Of a DNA stretch of 64,000 nucleotides, positions 27,064 through 41,404 are shown one piece after another. Location: the NCBI RefSeq assembly GCF_014650875.1, contig NZ_BMVU01000001.1, positions 620,001-684,000 on the forward strand, in the 5' to 3' direction. The position numbers and the translations under genes are program-made. How positions within the stretch are numbered: position 1 is the stretch's first letter; every line of letters begins with the position of its first letter. The stretch comes from Streptomyces minutiscleroticus (GTDB taxonomy: Bacteria; Actinomycetota; Actinomycetes; Streptomycetales; Streptomycetaceae). Under the pieces are notes generated by a model, which had not been told where the DNA came from, made no database searches, and worked only from the letters and a program-made list of their open reading frames with translations.

Positions 27064-28062
27064 ATGGACCTTGCCTACATTCCCAGCCCGTCACGCGGGG
27101 TGCTGTACCTCGGCCCCCTTCCGCTGCGCGGCTATGCGTTCTGCATCATCATCGGCGTCTTCGTGGCCGTCTGGCTCGGCAACAAACGCTGGGTCGCCCG
27201 CGGCGGCCGGTCCGGCACCGTGGCCGACATCGCCGTCTGGGCGGTGCCGTTCGGCCTGGTCGGCGGCCGCCTCTACCACGTGATCACGGACTACGAGCTG
27301 TACTTCAGCGAGGGCCGCGACTGGGTGGACGCCTTCAAGGTCTGGGAGGGCGGCCTCGGCATCTGGGGCGCGATCGCGCTCGGCGCCGTCGGAGCCTGGA
27401 TCGGCTGCCGGCGCCGGGGCATCCCGATGCCCGCGTACGCCGACGCCGTGGCGCCCGGCATCGCCGTCGCCCAGGCCCTGGGCCGCTGGGGCAACTGGTT
27501 CAACCAGGAGCTCTACGGCCGGGAGACCACCCTCCCCTGGGCGGTGAGGATCACTTCCTCGGAGGGCGGCCGCGTCCCGGGCACGTACCACCCGACGTTC
27601 CTGTACGAGTCGCTGTGGTGCATCGGCGTCGCGCTGCTGGTGATCTGGGCGGACCGCCGCTTCAAGCTCGGGCACGGCCGCGCCTTCGCGCTGTACGTCG
27701 CCGCGTACTGCGCGGGCCGCTTCTGGATCGAGTACATGCGCGTCGACGAGGCCCACCACATCCTGGGCCTGCGGCTGAACAACTGGACCGCCCTGCTGGT
27801 GTTCGTGCTCGCCGTGGTCTACATCGTGGTGTCGGCGCGGGTGCGGCCGGGCCGCGAGGAGGTCGTCGAGCCCGGCGCGGCCGAGGACACCGGCGCCGCC
27901 GAGGAGGCCGGTGACGGGACGGACGCGGACGAGAAGGAGTCGGCCGGGACGGCGGGCGAGCAGGACGGGACGGCGGGCGACGGGGCCTCCGCCGCTTCCG
28001 CGGACGGCGGGAAGCCCGAGGCCAAGGCCGAGGACGGGGCCGGATCCCTCAAGAAGAGCTGA
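27064..28062 (+). CDS. lgt: Prolipoprotein diacylglyceryl transferase
   Basis: The 332-residue membrane enzyme attaches diacylglycerol to the lipobox Cys of prelipoproteins, such as the binding protein and small lipoproteins encoded near the end of this window. It has about seven spans and the Lgt signature in QALGRWGNWFNQELYG, with GRLYHVITD early in the protein. The last 70 residues form an acidic Glu/Ala/Gly-rich tail that is not part of the family core. TAGCGT about 12 nt before the ATG suggests a very short leader or leaderless mRNA. Confidence 0.95.
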   Translation: MDLAYIPSPSRGVLYLGPLPLRGYAFCIIIGVFVAVWLGNKRWVARGGRSGTVADIAVWAVPFGLVGGRLYHVITDYELYFSEGRDWVDAFKVWEGGLGIWGAIALGAVGAWIGCRRRGIPMPAYADAVAPGIAVAQALGRWGNWFNQELYGRETTLPWAVRITSSEGGRVPGTYHPTFLYESLWCIGVALLVIWADRRFKLGHGRAFALYVAAYCAGRFWIEYMRVDEAHHILGLRLNNWTALLVFVLAVVYIVVSARVRPGREEVVEPGAAEDTGAAEEAGDGTDADEKESAGTAGEQDGTAGDGASAASADGGKPEAKAEDGAGSLKKS

Positions 28063-28079
28063 CCGCTCACACGTACGCG

Positions 28080-28116
28080 AGAAGGGGCGTCCCGGGGAGA
28101 CCGGGGCGCCCCTTCT
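28080..28116 (+). terminator. Terminator of lgt
   Basis: A 16-bp stem (28080-28095 with 28101-28116, one G-T pair) with a 5-nt loop starts 17 nt after the lgt stop and is followed by CTCTGTGT. Confidence 0.8.
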
Positions 28117-28173
28117 CTGTGTGCCTCGGTGTGCCCTCGGGCCGCCGGACCGCCCGCCACGGAGGGCGAAATC

Positions 28174-28197
28174 GCAGGTAAGTACGGCCTTCCTTGC
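28174..28197. promoter_or_regulatory. Imperfect 24-bp palindrome upstream of the VIT1-type gene
   Basis: The half-sites GCAGGTAAG and GCAAGGAAG face each other, 8 of 12 positions matching. The site is 82 bp before the metal transporter start. It is only loosely like an IdeR/DmdR iron box, so metal control is a suggestion from gene context. Confidence 0.25.
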
Positions 28198-28278
28198 TGG
28201 CGGGCCGGAAATGCGCGGCGTACTTTTGGTGTTGTCAAAGAATGGATTCAGTCCAAACAAGCACCATGAGGGGCCGGC

Positions 28279-29010
28279 GTGAGCATCATCGAGACCGAGG
28301 CGGCGCTGCACGAGGCGCACCGCGACAACCACACCCACCGGGACGTCAACGGGGGCTGGCTGCGGCCCGCCGTCTTCGGCGCGATGGACGGCCTGGTCTC
28401 CAACCTCGCCCTGATGACCGGCGTCGCCGGCGGGGACGTCAGCCAGCGGACCCTCGTCGTCACCGGGCTCGCGGGGCTGGCGGCCGGCGCCTTCTCGATG
28501 GCCGCGGGCGAGTACACCTCGGTCGCCTCCCAGCGCGAGCTGGTCGAGGCCGAGCTCGACGTCGAGCGCCGTGAGCTGCGCAAACACCCCCTGGACGAGG
28601 AGCGGGAGCTGGCCGAGCTCTATGTGGCCCGCGGGGTCGAGCCGGGGCTGGCCCGCGAGGTCGCCCGGCAGCTGTCCGCCGACCCCGAGCAGGCGCTGGA
28701 GATCCACGCCCGTGAGGAGCTGGGCGTCGACCCCGGCGACCTGCCCTCGCCCGCGGTGGCGGCCGTGTCGTCCTTCGGGTCGTTCGCGCTCGGCGCCCTG
28801 CTGCCGGTGCTGCCCTACCTGCTGGGCGCGAGCGCCCTGTGGCCCGCCGTGCTGCTGGCGCTGGCCGGGCTCTTCGCGTGCGGTGCGGTCGTGGCCAAGG
28901 TGACGGCCCGCTCCTGGTGGTTCAGCGGTCTGCGGCAACTCGCGCTGGGCGGGGCCGCGGCGGGTGTGACGTACGCCCTGGGCAGTCTGTTCGGAACGGC
29001 CGTAAACTGA
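28279..29010 (+). CDS. VIT1/CCC1 family iron/manganese transporter
   Basis: The 243-residue protein has the VIT1 pattern: LRPAVFGAMDGLVSNLALM as the first span, then GLAAGAFSMAAGEYTSVASQ, a charged loop rich in Glu (the likely metal-binding region, about 75-150) and three more spans at the end. VIT1/CCC1 proteins move Fe2+ or Mn2+ across membranes; in bacteria they probably export or sequester surplus metal. The GTG is preceded by a gaggggccggc spacer. It appears to be a single-gene unit. Confidence 0.9.
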   Translation: MSIIETEAALHEAHRDNHTHRDVNGGWLRPAVFGAMDGLVSNLALMTGVAGGDVSQRTLVVTGLAGLAAGAFSMAAGEYTSVASQRELVEAELDVERRELRKHPLDEERELAELYVARGVEPGLAREVARQLSADPEQALEIHAREELGVDPGDLPSPAVAAVSSFGSFALGALLPVLPYLLGASALWPAVLLALAGLFACGAVVAKVTARSWWFSGLRQLALGGAAAGVTYALGSLFGTAVN

Positions 29011-29019
29011 GGCTGGAGC

Positions 29020-29043
29020 ACTTATGCAAGGGACTGCATAAGT
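29020..29043. repeat. A/T-rich hairpin after the VIT1-type gene
   Basis: ACTTATGCA (29020-29028) and TGCATAAGT (29035-29043) form a 9-bp stem with an AGGGAC loop, starting 9 nt after the stop. It may terminate transcription, but its A/T richness is unlike the other terminators here. The 456-bp gap 29011-29466 holds no gene; it contains this element, two CCGCCAC(G/C)AGCGG direct repeats at 29201 and 29221, and the gltB promoter and leader. Confidence 0.45.
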
Positions 29044-29261
29044 ACCCGTTACCCGCTGGTTTCAAATCCATGACCACTGGGCATGAGCCGTAAGCGCCGC
29101 TGGCAATGACGCCTGCTCCGCACCCCACGCGACGGGCGACGAAGCCCTCCGCGCACGGGCCGTGGGGACCGATCTGTCCCCAAGCGCCCCCTTGACTTCG
29201 CCGCCACGAGCGGCACCTTGCCGCCACCAGCGGTGTCCGCATGTTGGAATGAACTATCCGC

Positions 29262-29290
29262 TTCCCGGGAGTCGCTCCATCATGTAACCT
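29262..29290 (+). promoter_or_regulatory. Predicted gltB promoter
   Basis: TTCCCG (29262-29267) and TAACCT (29285-29290) are separated by 17 bp, a fair match to housekeeping promoters. Transcription would begin near 29297, leaving a leader of about 170 nt before gltB. Two direct repeats of CCGCCACNAGCGG lie 60-90 bp upstream of that point. Confidence 0.45.
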
Positions 29291-29332
29291 GCTCGAAATT
29301 TCGCCAGGGCCAGCGTCGTCCCTAATCACGCC

Positions 29333-29435
29333 CCCAGAGCCGGCCGCAAAGGCCTGGGAGGCCGCCCTCCCAGAGCACCGAAGCCGAGGCCTGGGAAGCA
29401 CCCCCGCCCTCCCAGAGCCCCGAAAGCCTGCGAGG
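29333..29435 (+). repeat. Three-unit hairpin repeat in the gltB leader
   Basis: The octamer CCCAGAGC occurs at 29333, 29369 and 29411. Each copy is followed at 10-20 nt by GGCCTGGGAG, GGCCTGGGAA or AGCCTGCGAG, so each unit can fold as a CCCAG/CTGGG hairpin. Alternative pairing between neighbouring units is also possible (for example CTGGGAGG with CCTCCCAG). The block ends 32 nt before the gltB start. Confidence 0.55.
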
Positions 29436-29466
29436 TATCCCCATCACGACGACGACGGGAGAGCCG

Positions 29467-34057
<4,591 letters not shown>

Positions 34058-34065
<8 letters not shown>

Positions 34066-35518
34066 TCCCAAGGGCTTTCTCAACCACGGCCGCGAGGTCG
34101 CCCGGACCCGTCCGGTCGAGGAGCGCGTCAAGGACTGGAACGAGGTCTACGTCCCCGGCTCCCTGCTGCCGATCATCAGCAAGCAGGCCAGCCGGTGCAT
34201 GGACTGCGGCATCCCGTTCTGCCACAACGGCTGTCCGCTGGGGAACCTGATCCCCGAGTGGAACGACTACGCCTACCGCGAGGACTGGTCCTCGGCCTCC
34301 GAACGGCTGCACGCCACCAACAACTTCCCGGAGTTCACGGGCCGGCTGTGCCCCGCCCCGTGCGAGTCGGCGTGCGTGCTCGGCATCAACCAGCCCCCGG
34401 TGACCATCAAGAACGTCGAGGTCTCCATCATCGACAAGGCGTGGGACAGCGGTGACGTCAGGCCGCAGGCGCCCGAGCGCCTGTCGGGCAAGACGGTCGC
34501 GGTGATCGGTTCGGGCCCCGCCGGGCTCGCCGCCGCGCAGCAGCTGACCCGGGCCGGCCACACCGTCGCCGTCTACGAGCGCGCGGACCGCATCGGAGGC
34601 CTCCTCCGCTACGGCATCCCCGAGTTCAAGATGGAGAAGCGGCACATCAACCGCCGTATCGAGCAGATGCGCGCGGAGGGCACCAAGTTCCGCACCGGCG
34701 TGGAGGTCGGCCGGGACATCGACGCGGCCAAGCTGCGCCGCCGCTACGACGCCGTGGTCATCGCCGCCGGCTCCACCACCGCCCGCGACCTGCCCGTCCC
34801 GGGCCGCGAGCTCAAGGGCGTCTACCAGGCGATGGAGTACCTGCCGCTGGCCAACAAGGTGCAGGAGGGCGACTACGTCACCTCGCCGGTCTCGGCCGAG
34901 GGCAAGCACGTCGTCGTGATCGGCGGCGGTGACACCGGCGCGGACTGCGTGGGCACCGCCCACCGCCAGGGCGCGGCCTCCGTCACCCAGCTGGAGATCA
35001 TGCCGAAGCCGGGCGAGGAGCGGAGCGAGGGCCAGCCCTGGCCGACGTTCCCGATGCTCTACAAGGTCACCTCCGCGCACGAGGAGGGCGGCGAGCGGGT
35101 CTACTCCGTCAACACCACCCACTTCGAGGGCGACGAGGACGGCAACGTCCAGTGGCTGCACCTGGTCGAGGTCGAGTTCGTCGACGGCAAGCTGACCTCC
35201 AAGCCGGGCACGGAGCGCAGGATCCCCGCCCAGCTGGTCACCCTGGCCATGGGCTTCACGGGCACCGACAAGGAGAACGGCCTGGTCGAGCAGTTCGGTC
35301 TGGACCTCGACGAGCGCGGCAACATCGCCCGCGACGCCGACTTCCAGACCAACGTGCCGGGCGTGTTCGTCGCCGGTGACGCGGGCCGCGGCCAGTCGCT
35401 GATCGTGTGGGCCATCGCGGAGGGCCGCTCGGCCGCCCGCGGCGTCGACCGCTTCCTCACGGGCGCCAGCGACCTGCCCGCCCCGATCCGCCCGACGGAC
35501 CGCGCACTGATGGTCTGA
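34058..35518 (+). CDS. gltD: Glutamate synthase small subunit (NADPH, Fe-S)
   Basis: The 486-residue subunit passes electrons from NADPH to GltB. The N-terminal [4Fe-4S] ligands are in [17 protein letters not shown] and [12 protein letters not shown] binding is at [22 protein letters not shown] binding at [15 protein letters not shown], and the C-terminal FAD contact at [19 protein letters not shown]. It is translated from an ATG inside the 3' end of gltB. Two hairpins follow the stop. Confidence 0.97.
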
Positions 35519-35527
35519 CCGCGGCAC

Positions 35528-35553
35528 GCGGTACCGCGCCCGCGCGGTACCGC
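35528..35553 (+). terminator. First terminator after gltD
   Basis: GCGGTACCGCG (35528-35538) pairs with 35543-35553 across a 4-nt loop, 9 nt after the gltD stop. Confidence 0.6.
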
Positions 35554-35670
35554 TCCGCACGCACCACCCGCACCACCCACAGGACGTCCGTACAAAGGCG
35601 TACGGAACCGAGCACGGCGCTTGCCCTGTCCCCGACCGGACGACGGCAGGCGCCGTGGCGCATACGGAGA

Positions 35671-35710
35671 CCGGCGCCCGCCCCCGTCGTACGACGGGGG
35701 CGGGCGCCGG
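35671..35710. terminator. Perfect 40-bp palindrome between gltD and the chitosanase gene
   Basis: Two 20-nt arms (35671-35690 and 35691-35710) are exactly complementary with no spacer. The palindrome lies between convergent genes and ends 22 nt before the chitosanase stop, so it probably ends both transcripts. It has the same architecture as the palindrome after dnaE. Confidence 0.75.
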
Positions 35711-35732
35711 CGTGTGCAGAGGGGCGTCCCGG

Positions 35733-36644
35733 TCAGGGCACCCGGTAGGTCTCCCCGTACACCTGCCACTGCAGCGGGGTGTCCAGGCCCGTGTTGCCGT
35801 CGTGCAGGAACCGGCGCTGGGCGGTGTCGATGCGGCTGGTGTCGCGGTCGGGGCCCTTGGCCCGCTCCATGGCCTCGCGGCGGACGTCCAGGAAGATGTC
35901 GAGATACGCCTTCTCCTCGCCGCCCTGGGCGGGGGTGTCGGCCTCCTCCATGGCGCGCTCGCGCAGGCCGTAGAAGCCGTCCGGGTCGGTGTCGGGGCCG
36001 TGCAGGACCATCGCGTCGTAGTAGACGAACTGGCCCAGCGTGCCCAGGCCGTCGAGCTTGGCCAGCCGCACGGCCGGGTCGAAGTAGACGCGGTCGCGCT
36101 CGGTCTCCTGGGCCTCGCGGAACGCCTCGACCCGCGCCTCCGCCCGCCACGCGGCGGTGAAGCCGGGGTCCAGGCCCTCGTGGGAGTCGGTGCCGTCCAC
36201 CTCGCGCAGCGCGGGCAGGTAGCGGGCGAGCCCGTTGCCGGGGTGGTCCTTCGTGTAGCGCTCGACGAGGGTGAGCAGGTCGTGGGTGCCGGTGCAGAAG
36301 CCGACGATGCCGGCGGTGTAGCCGTCGCCGTCGCCGGTGTCCTCTATGGAGCCGTACTGGCTGCGCCAGTCGAGCGTGGCGCTCTCCGCGCTCGTCACGA
36401 TCTTCTGCGCCAGCTCCTTCTTCTCCGGCGCGGCGAGCCCGGGCGGCATGCTCGCGACCGCCGCGTCGTCGGCCTCGCGCTCGGCCTCCTCCTTGGCCGC
36501 CCGGGCGTCCTGGTCCTGGCTCTGCGCCGCCGCCGTCGTGCTCCCGCCGTCCCGCGACCCGGACTCGGCGGGCGAGAACAGGTAGACCACCGCCGTGACG
36601 GCGACGGGGACGGTGACGAAGAGCAGACAGCCGGCGCGTTTCAT
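35733..36644 (-). CDS. Glycoside hydrolase family 46 chitosanase, exported
   Basis: The 303-residue protein aligns from memory with GH46 chitosanases over residues 70-303. The catalytic Glu87 in TSAESATLDW and Asp105 in DTGDGDGYTAG are 18 residues apart, as Glu22 and Asp40 are in the N174 enzyme; IVGFCTGTHDLL, LPALREVDGTDSHEGL, ERDRVYFDPAV and DTSRIDTAQRRFL follow. An N-terminal hydrophobic segment (LLFVTVPVAVTAVVYLF) and a charged linker of about 40 residues precede it, so it is secreted or membrane-tethered. Start ATG 36644 lies just after TACCCT. It would cut chitosan outside the cell. Confidence 0.92.
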   Translation of the reverse strand: MKRAGCLLFVTVPVAVTAVVYLFSPAESGSRDGGSTTAAAQSQDQDARAAKEEAEREADDAAVASMPPGLAAPEKKELAQKIVTSAESATLDWRSQYGSIEDTGDGDGYTAGIVGFCTGTHDLLTLVERYTKDHPGNGLARYLPALREVDGTDSHEGLDPGFTAAWRAEARVEAFREAQETERDRVYFDPAVRLAKLDGLGTLGQFVYYDAMVLHGPDTDPDGFYGLRERAMEEADTPAQGGEEKAYLDIFLDVRREAMERAKGPDRDTSRIDTAQRRFLHDGNTGLDTPLQWQVYGETYRVP

Positions 36645-36709
36645 GGGGGACAGGGTAAGCGGGGTTTCGGCCACCGGCCGATCCCGTTCCCGAACTGGTA
36701 TCCGATTGC

Positions 36710-36728
36710 GGGGGGTTGGGCGCCCCCC
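36710..36728 (-). terminator. Hairpin after the rhomboid gene
   Basis: GGGGGG and CCCCCC pair across a 7-nt loop 40 nt downstream of the rhomboid stop. The stem is short, so this is a weak call. Confidence 0.35.
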
Positions 36729-36768
36729 TCCCTACGGCCGCCCGGACGGTCCGCGCGTGCGCCGCGGG

Positions 36769-37692
36769 TCAGACCGCGCCGTCGCGCAGCGCCGCCGCCC
36801 TGACGGCGGCGAGGAGCACGAGCAGCACCAGGGCGCCCGCGCACGCGGCGGCCTGCACCGCGCTCCGGCGCGGCCCCCGGGGCGCGTACGCGAGGGCCGC
36901 CGTGACCGCGCCGCCCGTCAGCAGCCCGCCGAGGTGCCCCTGCCAGGAGGTCAGCCCCGCCGAGACGAGCAGCCAGATCAGCAGGCCCGCCATGAACCGG
37001 TCGACACCGCGCGGGTCGCCGCCGAGCCGGCGGGCCGTGACGTAGTACGCCGCCCCCAGACCGAAGATCGCGCCCGAGGCGCCGACGGTGGGCACGTCCG
37101 GCGCGAGCAGCAGCACGAGCACCGAGCCGCCGAGCGCCGACAGCAGGTACAGCGCGAGGTACCGGACGCGGCCGAGCTGCGCCTCGACGGCCCGGCCCAC
37201 CATCCACAGCAGGACCATGTTCAGCACGACGTGCAGCACGCCGAACGTGCCGTCGGTGGGCGGCAGATGCAGGAACGCCCCGGTCAGCAGCCGGTACCAC
37301 TCCCCGGCGACGACGCCCTCCGGCTCGTAGCCCGGCGGGTACGCGTCCTGCCAGACGTAGTGCCCGCCGTCCGGTCCCGCCAGCCCCGCGCCCAGCGTCT
37401 CGAAGCGGTCCACGATCTCGGGGCGCACCAGCTCGGCCAGGTAGACCAGCAGGTTGAGGCAGATCAGCGCCGACGTCACGCCGGGCGCCCCGAAGACCCG
37501 GCCGCCGAACGCCGTGCGGGCCCGCCGCACGCACCGCGGACACCGGGGACCCGCGGCCGCCCCGCGCCTGCAGTCCGGGCAGACGTACCGGTCGCAGCGG
37601 CCGCAGCGGACGTGCGCCCCGGCCCCCGGATGGCGGTGGCAGACGGCGACCGCGGACTCCGGAGGGAGGGGGGAGGGGGACTCGGGTTCCAC
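36769..37692 (-). CDS. Rhomboid intramembrane serine protease with N-terminal zinc-binding domain
   Basis: The 307-residue protein starts with a Cys/His cluster (CHRH at 18-21, RCGRC at 29-33, CPDC at 38-41, CPRC at 51-54), probably a B-box-like zinc fold in the cytoplasm. Six or more membrane spans follow. The catalytic Ser207 is in GASGAIFG and His253 in WQGHLGGLLTG, the rhomboid dyad, and HVVLNMVLLWMVG contributes the conserved Asn. GTG 37692 is chosen for its gaggag ribosome site. Substrates are unknown. It is transcribed in the same direction as the chitosanase gene, 124 bp upstream of it. Confidence 0.92.
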   Translation of the reverse strand: MEPESPSPLPPESAVAVCHRHPGAGAHVRCGRCDRYVCPDCRRGAAAGPRCPRCVRRARTAFGGRVFGAPGVTSALICLNLLVYLAELVRPEIVDRFETLGAGLAGPDGGHYVWQDAYPPGYEPEGVVAGEWYRLLTGAFLHLPPTDGTFGVLHVVLNMVLLWMVGRAVEAQLGRVRYLALYLLSALGGSVLVLLLAPDVPTVGASGAIFGLGAAYYVTARRLGGDPRGVDRFMAGLLIWLLVSAGLTSWQGHLGGLLTGGAVTAALAYAPRGPRRSAVQAAACAGALVLLVLLAAVRAAALRDGAV

Positions 37693-38536
<844 letters not shown>

Positions 38537-41257
38537 ATGGACGTTCCGTTCGTGGGGCGCGGGGACTGCCTCGCGCTGCTCGCGCAGGCGCGTGAGGGGG
38601 CGCGCGACGGCCGGCCCCGCCGCGTGCTCGTCGAGGGCCCGGCCGGCATCGGCAAGACGGCCCTCGTCCGCCGGTTCCTGGGCGAGGGCCCGGCCGTGCT
38701 GTACGCGGCGGGGGAGGAGGCCGAGTCCGCCCTCGACTTCGGGCTGCTGGAACGGCTGCTCGGCACCCGCGCGCGCTGGCCCGACGCGCACGCGGCCGGA
38801 GCGGCCCTGCTGGAGGCGCTCGACGAGGCGCAGACGGAGCGGGCGCCCGTCGCGCTCGCCGTCGACGACGCCCAGTGGGCCGACCAGCCCTCGCTGCAGG
38901 CCCTGGCGTTCGCCGTGCGGCGGCTGCGCGCCGACCGGGTGCTGGTGCTCCTCGTGGTCCGGGACGCGGCGGAGGCCCGGCTGCCCGAGGGGCTGCGCCG
39001 GCTGTTCACCGAGGACGACGCCGTACGGGTCCGCGTCGACGGACTCGCCCCCGCCGACCTGCGGCGGCTCGCCGGCGCGCTGGGGGTGCGCGGCCTGACC
39101 GCGCGCGCCGCGGCCCGGCTGCACGCCCACACCGCGGGCAACCCCCTGTACGCCAGGGCCCTGCTGGAGCAGGAGGGCGACGGGCTCCTCGACGCCCTCG
39201 CCGAGCCCGACGTCGCCCCGCCCGCCCCCAGGTCCTTCACGGCGCTGGTCCTGGCCAGGCTCGCCGCCTGCTCCCCGGCGGCCGACGCCCTGGTGTGCGC
39301 CGCGTCCGTGCTGGGCGCGCACTGCGTGCTGACCGACGCCTGGGAGGTGGCCGCGGCGGACCTGCTCGCGGCGGACCACGAGGACGCCGAGGTGCTCACC
39401 GCCCTGGAGGAGGCGGCCGGCGCCGGCCTGCTCACCGAGGCGCCCGGCGACCCGGTGATCCGCTTCCCGCACCCCCTGGTGCACGCCGCCGTCTACCACC
39501 AGCTCGGCCCGTCCCGCCGCGGCGCCCTGCACCTGCGGGCCGCCCGCACCGTCGGCGACCCGGCGCAGCGGCTGCGCCACCGGGCCCTGGCCGCACCCGG
39601 CCCCGACCCCGGCCTCGCGGCGGAACTCGCCACGCTGGGGCGTGGCTTCGCCGCCACCGGCGCCTGGCACAACGCCGCCGGGCAGCTGTCGGCGGCGGCC
39701 CGGCTGAGCGGCGACACCGCCCGCTACGAGCGGTACACCCTGGAGGCCGTCGAGTGCGCGCTGCTCGCCGGGGACGTCCCCGACGTGGGCGAGGCGGCCG
39801 AGCGGATCGCCCGCTTCGCCCCCGGCGGCTGGCGCAGCTATCTGCTCGGCCGGCTCAGCCTGTACGACCTGGAGCGGGCGGAGGAACTGCTCACCGACGC
39901 CTGGCGGCGCTGCGACCCGGCCGCCGAACCCCGCCTCGCGGCCCGGATCGCGGGCCAGTTCGCCGCGCTGCACGGCAGCATGGCGCACGGCGGCGAGATG
40001 GCCGAGTGGGCCGGACTCGCGCTGCGGCTCGCCCCCGACGACACCGCCACCGACCTGATCCGCTACCTGCGCCTCAGCGGCCTCGCCCTGAACGGCGAGG
40101 CCGTCCCGGCGCTCGCCGCGCTCGGCCCGCTGCCCGACCCCGTCCTCGCGGGACCGGCCGAACTGGAGGAGCTGCTCGGCCGCGGCACCCTGCGCGCGTG
40201 GACCGGCGACCTCACCGGCGCCGTACGGGACCTGCGGGGCGTCCTCGGGGTCTGCCGCGACCGCGCCGCCTCCTTCCGGGTGGTCTGCGCGACCGCGCTG
40301 GCCTCCGCCGAGTACCGGGCCGGCCACTGGGACGACGTGGTCGTCCACACCGGTCTGGCCCTGTCGCTCGCCGACGACACCGACCAGCCGCACATCGCCC
40401 TGTACTGCCGGCTGCTCGCCGCGCTGGTGCACTCCGCGCGCGGCGCCTTCGAGGAGGCCCGCGCCCACGCGCGCGTCAACCGCGACTACGCCGCGGGCGG
40501 GCACGTCCACCCCACCCTGTGGGCCGCGCTCGCCGAGGCCCAGCTCGCCCGCGCCGAGGGCCGGCCCGAGGGCGTCGCGCTGGCGCTGGGACCGCTGCCC
40601 GGCCTCGCCGCCCGCGGCGACCTGCTGGAACCGGGCGGCATCCCCTGGTCCGACCTGCTGGCCGAGGCCCGGGCCGCGCTCGGCGACGACAAGGGCGCCG
40701 AGCAGGCCCTCGCCCCGTACGAGACGCTCGCCGCGCGGCGCGGGCACCGCACGGCGATGCTGGCGGCCGCCCGAGCCCGGGGCGTCCTGGAGGCGGGGCG
40801 CGGCGACGCCGGGGCCGCCGAACGCGCCTTCCGCGCGGGCCTGGAGCACGCCGCGCACGTCGAGGCGCCCTTCGACCGCGCGCTGCTGCACCTGGCCTAC
40901 GGCTCGTTCCTGCGCCGGGCCGGCCGCCGCACCCGCGCGGGCGAGCAGCTGACGCGCGCCCGCGACCTCCTCGCCCGCCTGGGCGCGGCCCCCGACCTGG
41001 CGCGCTGCGAGCGGGAGCTGGCCGCGTGCGGCGTCGGTCCGGCCGAGCGCGAGCCGCGCGTCCGGGGCACCGACGGGCTGACCGCGCAGGAGCTCGCGGT
41101 GGCCCGCCTGGTGATCTCCGGCCTCACCAACCGGCAGGTGGCGCGCGAGCTGGTGATCAGCGTGAAGACGGTCGAGTACCACCTGGGCCGGATCTTCACC
41201 AAGCTCGGCGTGGACTCCCGCACCCGCCTCACGGCCGTCCTGGCCGACGCGTCCTAG
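38537..41257 (+). CDS. LAL-type LuxR family regulator with AAA ATPase domain
   Basis: The 906-residue protein has an N-terminal ATPase domain (Walker A GPAGIGKT at 34-41; Walker B region VALAVDDAQWAD near 110-120), a long helical middle with TPR-like repeats, and a C-terminal LuxR helix-turn-helix (LTAQELAVARLVISGLTNRQ, then RELVISVKTVEYHLGRIF). That is the LAL (large ATP-binding LuxR) architecture; members often activate secondary metabolism or catabolic genes on sensing a ligand. ATG 38537 has ggaggtg upstream. No target operon is adjacent, so its role cannot be inferred. Confidence 0.93.
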   Translation: MDVPFVGRGDCLALLAQAREGARDGRPRRVLVEGPAGIGKTALVRRFLGEGPAVLYAAGEEAESALDFGLLERLLGTRARWPDAHAAGAALLEALDEAQTERAPVALAVDDAQWADQPSLQALAFAVRRLRADRVLVLLVVRDAAEARLPEGLRRLFTEDDAVRVRVDGLAPADLRRLAGALGVRGLTARAAARLHAHTAGNPLYARALLEQEGDGLLDALAEPDVAPPAPRSFTALVLARLAACSPAADALVCAASVLGAHCVLTDAWEVAAADLLAADHEDAEVLTALEEAAGAGLLTEAPGDPVIRFPHPLVHAAVYHQLGPSRRGALHLRAARTVGDPAQRLRHRALAAPGPDPGLAAELATLGRGFAATGAWHNAAGQLSAAARLSGDTARYERYTLEAVECALLAGDVPDVGEAAERIARFAPGGWRSYLLGRLSLYDLERAEELLTDAWRRCDPAAEPRLAARIAGQFAALHGSMAHGGEMAEWAGLALRLAPDDTATDLIRYLRLSGLALNGEAVPALAALGPLPDPVLAGPAELEELLGRGTLRAWTGDLTGAVRDLRGVLGVCRDRAASFRVVCATALASAEYRAGHWDDVVVHTGLALSLADDTDQPHIALYCRLLAALVHSARGAFEEARAHARVNRDYAAGGHVHPTLWAALAEAQLARAEGRPEGVALALGPLPGLAARGDLLEPGGIPWSDLLAEARAALGDDKGAEQALAPYETLAARRGHRTAMLAAARARGVLEAGRGDAGAAERAFRAGLEHAAHVEAPFDRALLHLAYGSFLRRAGRRTRAGEQLTRARDLLARLGAAPDLARCERELAACGVGPAEREPRVRGTDGLTAQELAVARLVISGLTNRQVARELVISVKTVEYHLGRIFTKLGVDSRTRLTAVLADAS

Positions 41258-41384
41258 GCCCTGTCGCCAGACTCCCGCCTGCCACGCGACACCTGGTGCG
41301 TGCGGCCGCCCCGCGGGCGACGACGGGAGTTCGACGACAGGACCCAGCCGGTCACCGGACCCCGGCGAGGGGACCTAGGAATTT

Positions 41385-41404
41385 CCCCGGGGCATACCCC
41401 GGGG
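41385..41404 (+). terminator. CCCCGGGG-CATA-CCCCGGGG hairpin
   Basis: Two identical, self-complementary octamers 4 bp apart can form an 8-bp stem, 128 nt after the LuxR-type gene stop. The 576-bp gap 41258-41833 contains this hairpin and the 33-bp tandem repeat, and I see no gene in it. Confidence 0.4.

Noticed and set aside
29050..29080. T-loop-like GGTTTCAAATCC ending near ACCA, possible tRNA or attachment-site remnant
   Set aside because: No acceptor, anticodon or D-stem can be folded around it, and there is no integrase gene.
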